This document shows positions 1-12,552 of a stretch of DNA of 64,000 nucleotides, one piece after another; position 1 is the first letter of the stretch, and each line of letters starts with the position of its first letter. The notes beneath the pieces are model-generated. The model did not search any database, had not been told where the DNA came from, and worked only from the letters and a program-made list of their open reading frames with translations. Position numbers and translations under genes: made by a program. The stretch lies in assembly GCA_964019695.1 (NCBI GenBank), contig OZ026526.1, positions 11,315,754-11,379,753 of the forward strand. The letters are read 5' to 3'. The stretch is from Loripinus fragilis (taxonomy: Eukaryota > Mollusca > Bivalvia > Lucinida > Lucinidae).

Positions 1-1560
1 CTCTAACAGATAGAACGAAGCCCACTGATAGCGCCCATGTTGAATTCTTATTACGTTTACTCTTTAAATGTGCTATTTATAGAAGGAGTGATGTCTGGTG
101 TCTTTGTGTGGGCATGATCTACTTCTTATCTGTCACTTACCTCGACACCATTTTCGTAAGTGAGGTGTGCATTTTCGTATCTTTATGGACACGATTAAGT
201 ATTTGGGCGTGGCGACTAACCTGCGTTTTAAAAGAGCTATACTGACAGATCTCTGCTAGTAGTAATGGGTCATCCATTACTACTTCTGTTACCAAACGAA
301 CCAGTCAATCATGACTACATCACAAGGAAACACTGTATGTCTAAAACAGACACAGGAATATGCGTTTTGTACGATTTCTGTTGCACATTTAACCGAATCT
401 CATGAAATCACGTGCAGTGTAAAATACGGTCGTGAAAACGAGGCCCGACACAGTTTGCAGTCTGATGTCTAATACAACCAGGACTCGTGTATTTTCATCA
501 GGTCGGCAACAGGGCAATACACATTCAAACCGCTTTATGGACATCAAATACTCTACCAATCAATGTGGATATCTTAAAAGAGACATGTAAGACAATTTAT
601 TTATAATTCGAGACAGACAGCTGACCTGTAAAAAAATGGCACATTGAAAACGAGGTTTGACTCGAACGTTTACGACTTTCACAGTTCACCTTTGTCTCGC
701 TATATTCTACATATCGTAAAACATGCAAAATGTCGATACCAGCTAAAGCGATCCCAAATTCATACCTGCGCACTCAACAATTTTCTTTGTATTCTATAAA
801 ACTATGTTATACAAGCCACGCGCAAACTTGTAACATAAACAAAGATGGCGGACCTATTATATAGAACACCCACAATGCATTGGAAATTTAGAATCGATTC
901 CGCTCTGACTCAATCGTACCACGTGACTCACTAAGTTTTTGTAAATCACAACACGGAAGCGAGCAGTTGTATAATGCAATAAAAAGACCAGTTTTATGGT
1001 TTAAGTAGCTTGTTTTTCATTCATAAATAAAATGATAATAACCAAGACATTGTTCTCTTATTTCTATAACCCAGAATTTGAGTTTTTTACTATACACGTA
1101 GCGAGAAAGAAGCGACAAATAATCGTATGTATTTGACAGATATATTTAACATGGCCGCTTTACATTAAGGTAGCGACGACCGGATTAATTCAACATTGGT
1201 CGACGTTGCGAGATACTTTCTTTTTATAACGAACGTGGTAGCTCAGTTAGACTATGCAGGTTCAAGATTGTAAAGATCGGTGCCCTGGCTCCATACACGC
1301 CGGATGACAATAAATGTATGTGCCAGTAACCTCGGCAGGCCATTATAGTTAGCCATACAGGTTAGATGGAAAGATACCTATATAAATAGGTAGATTGGCA
1401 ATATTTTTATTTGTTTATTTGTGTGGATGCTTACTCCCAGTCAGTAATTTTTCTGCCATGTCGAGACGTTTTCTTGTCTCCCTGTGTTTAGCCACTGAGC
1501 AGAGGATAAACTAACTTGCTCAATGACACAACACAGTGTCTCCGGTGAATCCTCGGTCCC
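1..1560. other. No gene recognised; low-copy-looking sequence
   Basis: I see no convincing exon, RNA gene or repeat array here. A stretch near 1,235-1,265 loosely resembles a tRNA A box followed by GGTTCAAG, but the spacing is far too short for an A/B-box promoter. The sequence may be intergenic. Confidence 0.4.
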
Positions 1561-1561
1561 G

Positions 1562-1595
1562 ATAGATAGATAAATAGATAGAATTAAGATACTAG

Positions 1596-1642
<47 letters not shown>
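1562..1642. repeat. TAGA tetranucleotide microsatellite
   Basis: An imperfect GATA/TAGA run begins at 1,562, is broken around 1,575-1,593, and then continues as an uninterrupted TAGA tract to 1,642. It is a simple-sequence repeat and likely length-variable. Confidence 0.95.
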
Positions 1643-1643
<1 letters not shown>

Positions 1644-1665
1644 ATATTAGCTACATGAGTATCAG

Positions 1666-1760
1666 GGGCGGATCCAGGATTTCTGGAAAGGGGGTTCACA
1701 TGTATAAAGGTGTGGGGGTTGACTTTGCTGACCTTATCTCATTTTTCTTTAATATTCCAT
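1666..1760 (+). repeat. Fragment of a GGATCCAG-terminus element
   Basis: The segment opens with GGGGCGGATCCAGGATTT followed by AAGGGGGTTCA. It resembles the outer ends of the elements at 58.82-59.11 kb and 59.85-60.2 kb (GGATCCAG next to a G/C run). Only one end is seen, so it is a truncated copy or unrelated convergence. A 13-G run lies nearby at 1,824-1,836. Confidence 0.4.
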
Positions 1761-1882
1761 GAAAAGGATATAATTTGGTCTCACTGAGACCTAATTATTT
1801 ATTTTTTATGGGATATTAAAAACGGGGGGGGGGGGGTAGATATGCTACTGGTCAATATGAATAACAAAGGCGCTTATCAGTC

Positions 1883-1935
1883 TGTGTGGATGCGCAGGCT
1901 GGTCTGTGCCTTTATAGTTCACAAACCCACTTTGC
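1883..1935 (+). repeat. Fragment of a GGATGCGCAGGCTGGTCTG inverted-repeat element
   Basis: The core GGATGCGCAGGCTGGTCTG and the following TTCACAAACC match the interior of the complete 101-bp element at 9,642-9,742, but the terminal inverted repeats are missing. It is a solo internal fragment. Confidence 0.55.
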
Positions 1936-2027
1936 GTTTTTGAAACTTAAATCGACCCACGTGGGATACCAGCCATTAAGCAATATTTTGAACATTGTAT
2001 ATGACTGCATCTTCCTAATACAAAATA

Positions 2028-2275
2028 GAGAGCGCAGTGGCTCAGTGGTAGAGTGCTGACTCGAGACCGAGAGGCCGCGGGTTCGAGCCCCACCGGCGTC
2101 ACTGCGTTGTTGTCCTTTAGCAAGACACGTTCATCCTAGCTTAGTACTGGTTCAACCGCGGAAAACCCGTCCCTGTTTAACTGAAAGATTGTTGATGGGA
2201 CGTAAAGAATGAAATCCAACAAGCACAAACAAAACAAAACAAACAAAATCACATAAAAAACAAACAAAAACAACT
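2028..2275 (+). mobile_element. tRNA-derived SINE, copy 1
   Basis: The head is tRNA-like: an A box (TGGCTCAGTGGT, ~2,038-2,049) and a B box (GGTTCGAGCCC, ~2,080-2,090) are spaced as in a Pol III internal promoter. The body continues through GTTGTCCTTTAGCAAGACAC and ends in an AACAAAAC-rich tail. A partial copy with the same body lies in reverse orientation near 47.43-47.59 kb, which supports a dispersed SINE rather than a functional tRNA gene. The tail motif (TTGATGGGACGTAAAG) resembles that of the second SINE family at 49.5, 50.7 and 57.4 kb. Confidence 0.75.
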
Positions 2276-2289
2276 CCCCTCCCACCATC

Positions 2290-3215
2290 CCCCCCGCTAT
2301 TCTATGAGAAGCGATATAGTCACGTGCAATGCTTCCGATAATCGGCCGACTAGATTTGTTCATGTTAATATGGTTTTAGTCGGCCCACAGGAGCGGTTAC
2401 ATTAAAAACAAACCTAACAGATTAACTTTATCAACCACAAAGTTTTCCAATCTGATGATCTGCCGATGGTACACGTTGTATACATTTACCTGTCGAGCAG
2501 CATACAATAAATCAGGCAATACAATGATCGGCCGATGATTAAATGAAATGATATTTTGGCTTCAGTACCCATGTGTATCTTGTGTAAAAAAGTGGAATTG
2601 ACCCCCCCCCCCCCCCCGCTATTCTATGAGAAGCGATATAGTCACGTGCAATGCTTCTGATAATGGGCCGACTAGATTTGTTCATGTCAATATGGTTTTA
2701 GTCGGCACACAGGAGCGGTTACATTAAAAACAAACCTACCAACCACAAAGTTTTCCAATGATTGTACACGTTGTATACATTTACCTGTCGAGCAGCATAC
2801 AATAAATCGGGCAATACAATGATCGGCCCGATGATTAAATGATATGATATTTTGGCTTCAGTACCCATGTGTATCTTGTGTAATAAAAGTGGAATTGACC
2901 CCTTCCCCCCCCCCCCCCCCCCCCCCCGCTATTTTATGAGAAGCGATATAGTCACGTGCAATGCTTCCGATAGCGGCCGACTAGATTTGATCATGTTTAT
3001 ATGGTTTTAGTCGGCCAACGGGAGCAGTTACATTAAAAACAAACCTAACAGATTAACTTTATCAACCACAGATGATCGGCCGATTGTATAAACTTACCTG
3101 TCGAATCGGGCAACATAATGATCGGCCGACGATGGGCCAACTATAATGAAAGGATAATATGACATTTTGGCTTCAATACCCATGTGTATGATGTATAAAG
3201 TAGTGGAATTGAAAG
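2290..3215. repeat. Three tandem copies of a ~315-bp unit with poly-C spacers
   Basis: Units begin CGCTATTCTATGAGAAGCG at about 2,295 and 2,618, and a CGCTATTTTATGAG variant begins at about 2,928. All three share TCACGTGCAATGCTTC, the AGTCGGCC motif, AAAAACAAACCTA and a common tail reading GTGGAATTGA. Copies 2 and 3 are preceded by C runs of 16 and 23 bases (2,602-2,617; 2,905-2,927); the first follows a shorter C-rich stretch. Copy 3 has lost part of its interior. Confidence 0.85.
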
Positions 3216-3319
3216 TTGACTAAAGTCGCTAGCCGCAAAAAGAAGAAAACATTCAGAGAAAGCAGGAAGTTCAAAAGAAGTTATACATGAACGCTATCAA
3301 AATAAGGGGCGTGGCTTAT

Positions 3320-3810
3320 AAAGGCCCAAAATCGGGCGACCATCGGGCGATCGACGGCCGACAAGTCGGTGCAGTCGGGCGACTATCTGCCGACGATTTG
3401 CAGATAAAAGCTCAGCTGACTGTCGCCAAATGATCGCTCGACAGTCGGCCGAGTTTGAGATGCTTATTTCATACGAAGTCGGGCTACTGTCGGCTTATAG
3501 TCGGCTGACGATCGCCCGACCCACTAACGATCACAAAAATCAAAATCATTCAGCCGATCGAAAAAAAAAACTGACTAGTTATTATATTTCTTTAGTCGAC
3601 CGACTTAAAAAAAGAGCTAAAATCAGGCAAAAAATCGGACGACTGTCGGCGATTATCGGACGACTATCGGCCGACATCATGATTGAATGAGACACCATAT
3701 CAGGGTGATCGTTGGTCGATTATCGAACAATATGCAGTCGGCAGATAGTCGACTGATTAAACTTTTATTTACGATCACTCGACCGACGATAGAAATTGAC
3801 ATGTTAATTA
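3320..3810. repeat. Block dense in CGGCCGA-like palindromic motifs
   Basis: Short variants such as TCGGCCGAC, TCGGGCGA, GTCGGCTGAC and ACTATCGG recur every 10-30 bp on both strands, in a locally CpG-rich segment. The same motif occurs in the neighbouring ~315-bp units (for example 2,341 and 2,527), linking the two. Open frames of 70-86 codons here translate only the repeats and are not taken as genes. Confidence 0.65.
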
Positions 3811-6800
3811 ATATTGGTAGAATCAGTCTGATAAGACCAGAACTTGAATTGTTAAAACATGGGTCTGGCAACAGTCTGATAAAGGCCATTAATTTCGGTA
3901 TTGCTATTGCAACAGTCTGATACTGTTATTAGGTGGACTATGAGTGTGGTCACTCATTGATAAAGGCTAGTACTTGGACAATGAGTGTGGTAACTTAGAT
4001 AGAGGCCGGTACTTTGACTACGAATGTGGTGGCCAGTAGTGGGACAATAGGCGTGCACGTGGTTACTGTCTGATAGACTATGGGTGTAATGTAATGGCAG
4101 TCTGTTAAAGGCCATAGTTGGACCATATGTGTAGTACCTGTCTGATCACGGCCGGTACATTGACTATGGGTGTGGCAACGTATCAATATAGGCCAGTACT
4201 AGGATTATTGGTGTGATAAAAGTCTTCTAAATTCTTATACTGGTTACATTCTGATAGTACATGGATTATTAGTGTTGAAGACTTATAAAGGCCAGTACTT
4301 TGGCTATGAGTATGACAAAGTCTGAGAAAGGCCATAACTTGGCCTAAAGGTGTTGTAGTACTTTGGTATACCATGGGTGCCAGTTTTTTTTTACTCTGAG
4401 CGAGTTTCAGTCTGATAAAGGTCAGTACATTGACTATGTGTGTGGTAGCAGTCTGATAAAGGGCAGCACCTCTCTGATGAAGGCCAGTACTTGGACTCTA
4501 TGTGTGGCAGCAGTCTAATTAAGGCTAGTACTAGGATATGAGTGTGGTTACAGCCGAAACAAGGCCAGTTCCAGGGCTATGTATGTGATACCACTCTGAT
4601 AAAAGCCAATATGTAGACTATAGTGTTGAAACTTTCTGATAAAGGCCAATACTGGGCTATATGTATATATACCGACTGTATGATAAAGGCAAGTACTTGA
4701 AACATGGGTAGAAAATATCTTATCAAGGTCAATACTGGTGCTACAAGTATGTCGACTGTCCGATAAAGACCAAGACTTGGACTTTGAGTGTGTCACAATT
4801 GATTAAAACCAGGACTTGGACTGTGCGTATGACCATTCTTATAAGGCCAATACTTGGGCTATGTGTATGGCAACTCAGGTAGAGGCCAGGATTTGGACTG
4901 TGAGTGTGGTACAGTCTGATTAAGCCAGTCCTTGGACTATGAGTGTGACACAGTCTGATTAAGGCCAGTACTTGGACTATGGATGTGGTACAGTCTGATA
5001 AAGGCTATTATTTGGACTATGAGCGCGGTACAATATAGTTAAGACCAGTACTTGGACTATGAGTGCGGTACAGTCTATTTTAGACCAGTTATTGAACTAT
5101 GAGTGCGGTACAGTCTGGTTTAGGCCAGTACTTGGACTATTAGTTTGGCACAGTCTGACTAAGGCTAGTAATTGGACTGTGAGTGTGGTATAATCTGATA
5201 AAGGCCAGTACTTTGACTATGAATGCAGTACAGTCTGATAAGGACCAGTGCTTGGACTATGAGTGTGACACAGTCTGATTAAGGCCGATGCCTAGACTAT
5301 GAGTGCGGTACAGTCTGATTAAGCCAAACCTAGTACTATGAGAGTTACACAGTCTGATTAAGACTGGTGCTTGGACTATGAGTGTGTTACATTCTGGTTA
5401 AGGCGGGTGCTTGGAATATGAGTGTGTTACAGTCTGGTTAAGGCTAGTTCTTTGACTCTGAGTGTGGTACAGTCTGGTTAAGTATGAGTACGATACAGTC
5501 TGGTAAAGGCCAACCTTGGACTATCAGTGATTTACAGTCTGGTTAAGGCCAGTACTTTGACTATGAGTGTGATAAGTCTGATATAGTCCAGTACTTGGAC
5601 TATTAGTGTGGTACAGTCTGGTTAAGGTCAGTACTTAGACTTTGAGTGTAGCACAGTCTTACTAAGTCCAGTACTTGGTCTGAGAGTGATATAATCTGAT
5701 AAAGGTCAGTACTTAGACTATGAATGCGGTACAGCCTGATTAAGACCAGTACTTAACTTATGAGTCTGGTGCAATATGGTTAGGGCTAGTACTAGAGTTA
5801 TGAGTATTGTACAGTCTGATAAAGGTCGGTACCTGGACTATGAGTGTAACACAGTCTTATTGAGGCCCTTGCGTGGAATTGAGTGTGAAACAGTCCGATT
5901 AAGACCAGTATTCGGCTAATAAGTGTGGTGCAGTCTGATTAAGGCGGATGCTTAGACTATGAGTGCGGCACAGTCTGGTTAAGGCCAGTTATTGGATTCT
6001 GAGTGTGGTAAGTCTGATAAAGGCTAGTACTCTGACTATGAGTGTGTTATCAGTGCGGTACTGTTTGATAGAAGTCAGTACTTGGACTATGATTGTAGTA
6101 TAGTCTGGTAAAGGCCAATACTAGTACTTGGACCATAAGTGTGGTACATGATGATTAACGCCAGTCCTTGGACTATGAGTGTGGTGCAGTCTGGTTAAGA
6201 CCAGAACTTGGAGTATGGATGCGGTACAGTCAGGTTAAGGCCAGTACTAGTACTTGGACTATAAGTGTGGTACAACCTGGATACGATCAGTACCTGAAAT
6301 AAGTGTAGTACAGTCAAAATAAGGCTAAATTATGGACTATGAATGTTTACATTAAGACTAAGGCCAGTACTTGGACTGTGAGTGCGATATAATCTGATAA
6401 AGGCCAGTACTTTGACTATGAAAGCGGTAATTCTGTTTAAGGCCAGTGCTTGGATTATGAGTGTGACACAATCTGATAAAGGCGGGTGCTTGGGCTATAA
6501 GTGCGGTACAGTCTGATTAAGCCAGTCCTTGGACTATGAGTGTTACACAGTCTGATTAAGGCCGCTGCTTAGACTATAAGTGTGGTAAAGTCTGTTTAAT
6601 GCTAGTATTAGACTCTGAGTGCGGTATAGTTTAGGTTAAGTATCAGTGCGGTAGTGTCTGATAAAGGTCAGTTCTTGGACTGTCAGTGCGTTACAGTTTG
6701 GTTAGACCAGTACTTGAAGTATTAGTGTGGTAAGTCTGGTAAAGGCCAGTACTTCGACTATGAGTGCGGTACAGTCTGACTAAGGCCAGTACTTGGAATA

Positions 6801-9641
6801 TGAGTGTGGTATAATCTGATAAAGGCCAGTACCTGGACTACGTATGGGGTACAGTCTGATCAAGACCAGTACTTTGCTTATGAGTATAATGCAGACTGGT
6901 TAGGGTCAGTACTAGGACTATGAGTGTTGTACAGTCTGATAAAGTTCAGTACCTGGACTATGAGTGTGACACAGTCTTATTAAGGCAAGTGCGTGGAATA
7001 TGAGTGTGATACCGTCTGATTAAGACAAGTACTTGCTAATGAGTGTGGTGCAGTCTGATTAAGTCGGGTACTTGGACTTTGAGTGCGGAACAGTTTAGTT
7101 AATGCCAGTTATTGGTCTATGAGTGCAGTACAGTCTGATAAAGGCCAGTTCTTGGACTATATGTGCATTACAGTCATGTTGAGGCCAGTACTTTGACTTT
7201 GAGTGTGGTATTTCTGATAAAGGCCAGTTCTTGGACTATGAGTGCGATACAGACTGGCTAAGGCCAGTACTTTGACTTTGAGTTTGGCACAGTCTGACTA
7301 AGGTCAGTACTTTGATTGTGAGTGTGGCATAATTTGATAAAGGCCAGTACTTAGATCAGAATGCGGTACAGTCTGATTAAGACGAATACTTCGCTTATGA
7401 GTGTGTATAATTAAGGCCAGCCCTTGAACTATGTGTGTAGTGCAGTCTGGTTATGAGCAGAACTTGGAGTATGCATGATGCGGTGCAGTCAGGTTAAGGC
7501 CAGTACTAGTACTTGGCATATAAGTGTGGTACATTATGATTAAGGTTAGCCTTTGGACTATGAGTGTGGTGCAGTCTGGTTAAGACCAGAACTTAGAGTA
7601 TGGATGCGGTACAGTCAGCTTAAGGCCAGTACTAGTACTTGGACTATAAGTGTGGTACATCATGATTAAGGCCAGCCCTTGGAGTATGAGTGTGGTACAG
7701 TCTGGTTGAGACCAGAACTTGGAGTATGGATGCGGTACAGTCCGGTTAAGGCCAGTACTAGTACTTGGGCTATAAGTGTGGTACAACCTGGATACGACCA
7801 GTACCTGAAATATGTGTAGTACAGTCAAATTAAGGCCAAGTTGTGGACTATGAATGTTTACATTCTGATTAAGGCCAGTACTTGGATTGTCAATGTTGTA
7901 TAATCTGATAAAGGCCAGTACCTGAACTATGAAAGCAGTAATTCTGTTTAAGGCCAGTACTTTACTCATCAGTGCGGTGCAGACTGGTTAGGGCCAGTAC
8001 GAGGACTTTCAGTGTTGTACAGTCTGATAAAGGTCAGTACCAGGACTATGTGCGTGACGCAATCTGATTGAGGCCGGTGCTTGGACTATTAGTGCGGTTC
8101 AGTCTGATTAAGTCAGGCCTTGGACTATTACTGCTACCCAGTCTGATTAAGGCGGGTGCTTGGAATATGAGTGTGGTACAGTCTGGTTAAGGCTTGTACT
8201 TGGACTCTGAGTGCGGCACAGTTTAGGTTAAGTATGAGTGCGGTACATTCTGATAGAGGCAAGTACTTGGACTATCAGTGAGTTACAGTCTGGTTAAGGC
8301 CAGTACTTTGACTATGAGTGTGGTAAGTCTGGTAAAGGCCAGTGCTCGGACTATGAATTTCGTATAGTCTGGATAAGGCCAGTATTTTGACTATCAGTGT
8401 GACACAGTCTGACAAAGGCCAGTACTTGGGCTTTGAGTGTGGTATAATCTGATAAAGGCCAGTGTTTAGGCTATGAATGCGGTACAGTCTGATTAAGACC
8501 AGTGCTTTACTTATGAGTCTGGTGCAGACTGGTTAGGGCCAGTACGAGGCCTTTGAGTGTTGTAAAGTCTGATAAAGGCCAGTTCCTGGATTAATAGCGT
8601 GACACAGTCTGATTGAGGCCAGTGCGTGGACTATGAGTGTGATAAGTCTGATAAAGACCAGTACTTGGCTAATGAGTGTGGTACAGTCTGTATAAAGCTG
8701 GCGCTTATACTATATGTGTGGTACAGTTTGGTTAAGGCTAGAACTTTGATTCTGAGTGTGGTACAGTCTGGTTAAGGCCAGTTACTTTATTATCAATGCG
8801 GTACAGTCTGATAAAGGCCTGTACTTGGACTATGAGTGCGGTACAGTATGGTTAATTCCAGTACTTTGACTATGAGTGTGGTAGGTCTGATAAAGGCCAG
8901 TTCTTGGACTATGAGTGCGGTACAGTCTAGTTAAGGCCAGTACTTTGACTTTGAGTGTGGAACAGTCTGACTAAGGCCAGTACTTGGACTTTGAGTGTGG
9001 TATAATCTGATAAAGGCCAGTACTTAGACTATGAATGCGGTACAGCCTGATTAAGACCAGTACGTTGCTTATGAGTGTGGTGTAGACTGGTTAAGGCAAG
9101 TACTAGGACTATGGGTGATGCACAGTCTGATAAAGGCCAGTACCTAGAAAATGAGCGTGAAACAGTCTGATTGAGGCCACTACATGCCTATGCGTGTGAT
9201 ACAGTCTGATAAAGACCAGTACTTGGCTAATGGGTGTGGTGCATTCTGATTAAGGCCGGTGCTTAGACGATGAGTGCAGTACAGTCTGGTTAAGGCTAGT
9301 ACTTGGACTCTGAGTGCGGTACAGTCTGGTAAAGACAAGTTATTTGATTATGAGTGTGGTACAGTCTGATAAAGGCCAGTACTTGGACTGTGAGTGCGTT
9401 GCAGTCTGGTTAAGGCCAGTACTTTGACTATGAGTGTGGTAAGTCTGATAAAGGCCAGTTCTTGTACCATGAGTGCGGTACAGTCTGGTTGTTAAGGCTA
9501 GCCCTTGGACTATGAGTAGTGTGCAGTCTGGTTAAGACCAGAACTTGGAGTATGGATGCGGTACAGTCAGGTTAAGGCCAGTACTAGTACTTGGACTATG
9601 TGTGGTACAGTCTGGATACGACCAGTACCTGAAATTATAAC

Positions 9642-9742
9642 TGGGCCTCGTCACGAGAAAACCTGTCTTTGGATGCGCAGGCTGGTCTGCGCCTCTGTTG
9701 TTCGCAAACCGCTGAAGACAGGATTTCTCACGTCGAGGCCCA
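9642..9742. mobile_element. 101-bp MITE with TGGGCCTCG termini
   Basis: The ends TGGGCCTCGTCACGAGAAA and the inverted match ending GTCGAGGCCCA flank an interior containing GGATGCGCAGGCTGGTCTG. The terminal inverted repeats extend about 27 bp including AACCTGTCTT/AAGACAGG. It interrupts a satellite unit: flanks CCTGAAAT and AAGTGTAG rejoin to the uninterrupted unit seen at ~10,093. No open frame, so non-autonomous. Confidence 0.85.
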
Positions 9743-10179
9743 AGTGTAGTACAGTCAAATTAAGGCCAAGTTGTGGAACATGAATTTTTACATTATGATT
9801 AAGGCCAGTTCTTGGACTATAAATGTGGTTCAGTCTGGTTAAGATCAGCCCCTGGACTATTGGTGTGGTACAGTCGTATGATCATCAGTACTTTGACAAC
9901 GAGTGCGATACAGTATGGTTAAGGCCATTACTTGGACTATAACTTTGGTACATTATGATTCAGGCCAACCTTTGGACTATGAGTATGGTACAGTCTTGTT
10001 AAGACCAGTATTTGGAGTATGGATGCGGTACAGTTGGGTCTATGCCAGTATGGTACATACACTAAAAGTGTGGTACAGCCTAGATAAGATGAGTTCCTGA
10101 AATATAAGTGTGGTACAGTCTGAATAAGGCCAACCCTTGGACTTTGAATGTTTACATGCTATTTAAGGCCAGTACTTGG

Positions 10180-10851
10180 TCTATGAATGTGGTTCAGTCT
10201 GATTAAGATCAGTCCTTGGACTATGGATATGTAAAGTGTGGTTAAATCCAGTAATTGGACTATAAATGTGGTACAGTCTGATAGAGGCCATTACCTGGAC
10301 TATGATTTTAGTATAGTCTGGTAAATGCCAGTAATAGTACTAAGACTATAAGTGTAGTATTTTTTGATAACGGCCAACATTTGGAGAATGAGTGTTGTAC
10401 ATTCTGGTTAATACCAGTATTTGGAGTATAGATGAGGTTAAGGTTAAGGCCAGTACTAGTACTTGATTTATAAGTGTGGTCCAGTATGATTAAGGTCAAG
10501 CATTTGCCAGTACTTTGCGAATTTGCGGTTCAGTCTGATCAAGATCAGTCCTTGGACTATGGATATGTAAAGTCTGGTTAAATCCAGTAATTGGACTATA
10601 AATGTGGTACAGTCTGATAGAGGCCATTACCTGGACTATGATTTAAGTATAGTCTGATAAAGGCCAGTAATAGTACTAAGACTATAAGTGTAGTATTTTT
10701 TGATAACGGCCAACATTTGGAGAATGAGTGTTGTACATTCTGGTTAATACCAGTATTTGAAGTATAGATGAGGTTAAGGTTAAGGCCAGTACTAGTACTT
10801 GATTTATAAGTGTGGTCCAGTATGATTAAGGTCAAGCATTTGCCAGTACTT
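10180..10851. repeat. Recent 336-bp tandem duplication inside the minisatellite
   Basis: A block of about eight diverged units, including AGTAATAGTACTAAGACTAT and GATGAGGTTAAGGTTAAGG, occurs twice with very few differences. The second copy is offset by 336 bp (AGTCCTTGGACTATGGATAT at 10,211 and 10,547). Confidence 0.85.
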
Positions 10852-11107
10852 TGCGAATGTGTGTGGTACAGTCTGGTTAAGACCAGTACCGGGACTATTA
10901 TTGTGGTACAGTCTAACTAAGTCGATTGCTGGGCAGATGGGTGTAGTACGGTCTGATTAAGGTAAATCTTTGGACAATGAGTTTTGAATAGTCTGATTAA
11001 GGCCAGTACTTGGACTATGAATGTGATGCAGTCTGATTAAGGCCAACCGTTGGACTATGAATGTGTTAAAGTCTGATTAAGGCCAATGCCTGGACTAGGA
11101 GTGGGGT

Positions 11108-11692
11108 AAAAGTAATAAGGTTGTAAAGATCAGGAATCGATACAATCAAATACCACACCTGACCCAGGATACCAATGGGAAAGTGACAAACTCACAGAAG
11201 ACACCACAAACGAGAGCCAAGAGGTCAGCCCTTTCCCAGCAGGTGACCACAAAGCACATATAAACAGACGCGCACAAAACATAGCAAACACAAGACAGAA
11301 CAAAAACATAAAAGATCCACAAAAGAAGTACCGCCTTGGAACGGTCAGTAAAATATTTTACTGGAGGGCTTAAACCGGTTTAACGGCGCCAACCTCACCC
11401 TTAATTCAGATGTGGATCAAGACACATAAATATTTGGTTTGCATGAAAGACCCCTAACTTATCAATGCATCATCTCCTAAAACATATAAATCAAGATATA
11501 ACAAGGAGATAAAGCAAGGATAAGGACTCAACAGTAAATTAAACTGAATACCGGAGCAAAAGAAATCCAACAGGTAAACCCCAGTGGGCCCGACAAACAG
11601 CCAAAGCATCAGGCCCCTACCATCTCATCAATAGATAAGTCTTTAAGTCGGAACCATCATAGAGTCTGAAGTCTGACCCACCAGCGTGCAAA
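11108..11692 (-). repeat. Dispersed repeat A, copy 1 (fullest)
   Basis: A ~580-bp non-satellite insertion. Landmarks are AATACCACACCTGACCCAGG, AGCCAAGAGGTCAGCCCTTT, a GGCTTAAACCGGTTTAACGG segment, GTGGATCAAGACACATAAAT and GTCTGACCCACCAGCG. Reverse-complement copies occur at 29.8-30.2, 40.9-41.1 (partial) and 52.1-52.5 kb, and a same-orientation partial copy at 60.7-60.9 kb. No open frame or terminal inverted repeat is visible. It could be a SINE or the end of a larger element. Confidence 0.8.
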
Positions 11693-12179
11693 GTCTGATA
11701 AGGGCCGGATGTATTACTGTCTGATAAAGGACAGTGCTTAGACTATGAGTGTGCTACAGTCTAATTAAGACCAGAATGTGGATGCAGTAGAGTCCGGTTA
11801 AGGCCAGAACTAGTACTTGGACCATAAGTTTGAATAAACTATGACTGTGTACAGCCTGATAGGACCAGTTCTTGGACTATAAGTGTGGTAAATCTGAGTA
11901 GGCACAACTCTTGAACTATGGTCTACGTGGTTCAATCTAATTAAGACCAGTACTTTGATTACGAGTGTGGTACAGTCGGACAATGACCAGTACTTGGAAT
12001 AAGAGTGCGTTTACTGTCTGATAAAGACTAGAACTTCGCAGCAGTGTGTAAACGGTTGGACAAGGGTTAGTACTTGGACCATGATTGAGGTAAGTGTCTG
12101 ATAAAGTACAGTATTTGGACTATGAATGTAGAAACTGTATTATAAAGCCCCTTACTTGGGCTATGTGTAAAACAACAGT
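11693..12179 (+). repeat. 40-bp minisatellite, forward array continued
   Basis: Diverged units in the forward orientation (GTCTGATAAAGGACAGTGCT, CAGTACTTTGATTACGAGTG) resume after repeat A and run up to the inverted-repeat element at 12,180. Confidence 0.85.
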
Positions 12180-12552
12180 TTAAAGCTGCATAGTCTGTAA
12201 CTTTTGATCTTTTCATTTTAGAAATAATTTTTCTATTTTTCAAGAACACAGTAAAATACTAAAATTCAGGTATACATTTTACCTTTTTCGTAATAATTAA
12301 CAAATTATTAGTGCCAAAACAATAGCATTAATGTTAAAAATTAACTGTCTAGAATTATTGGAGGGACGCAAATAATTACAAACAAGAGAAAAAAACACCT
12401 ATTTTTATAAGATAAATTACTTTTCCATGCAGTTTTCAGCTGTAGAAATCAGATTTATTGTGACAACATAACTTTATTCTACTTTTACAAATGATTTAAA
12501 AAGAAATTTTTTTTTCGAAAAATGTTCATAGTTACAGAGTATGCAGCTTTAA
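12180..12552. mobile_element. TTAAAGCTGCAT MITE, copy 1
   Basis: The ends TTAAAGCTGCAT and ATGCAGCTTTAA are perfect 12-bp inverted repeats around an AT-rich 373-bp element without coding capacity. A second copy of almost identical length lies in the opposite orientation at 55,057-55,431 and shares interior landmarks (GGAGGGACGCAAATAATTAC on one strand). It sits inside diverged satellite close to the array's orientation switch. Confidence 0.9.

Larger units (their letters stand above)
3815..11107 (+). repeat. 40-bp minisatellite, forward array
   Basis: Unit consensus by eye: GGCCAGTACTTGGACTATGA followed by GTGTGGTACAGTCTGATTAA. It is head-to-tail with 10-30 percent divergence, about 180 units. 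The first kilobase (3.8-4.9 kb) is more diverged and closer to a 41-bp variant (GTGGTAGCAGTCTGATAAAG). From ~4.9 kb the 40-bp form dominates, with GTGCGGTACAGTCTG variants. Longer-period blocks containing CAGTACTAGTACTTGG recur near 6.2, 7.5-7.75 and 9.55 kb. No coding potential is credible; the open frames are satellite translations. Confidence 0.95.

Noticed and set aside
1235..1290. Second tRNA-like head (GTAGCTCAGTTAGAC...GGTTCAAG)
   Set aside because: The distance between the putative boxes is about 10 bp, too short for a Pol III internal promoter, and no SINE body follows.
2028..2100. Functional tRNA gene
   Set aside because: A and B boxes are present but the acceptor stem does not pair convincingly, and the sequence continues into a SINE body with an AAAC-rich tail found again near 47.5 kb.
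4000..10840. Open frames of 60-130 codons within the minisatellite, e.g. 7,580-7,969 minus
   Set aside because: They are translations of the 40-bp unit (recurring YQTVPHLYSKYW-like text); 40 is not a multiple of three, the frames end erratically, and there is no start or splice context.
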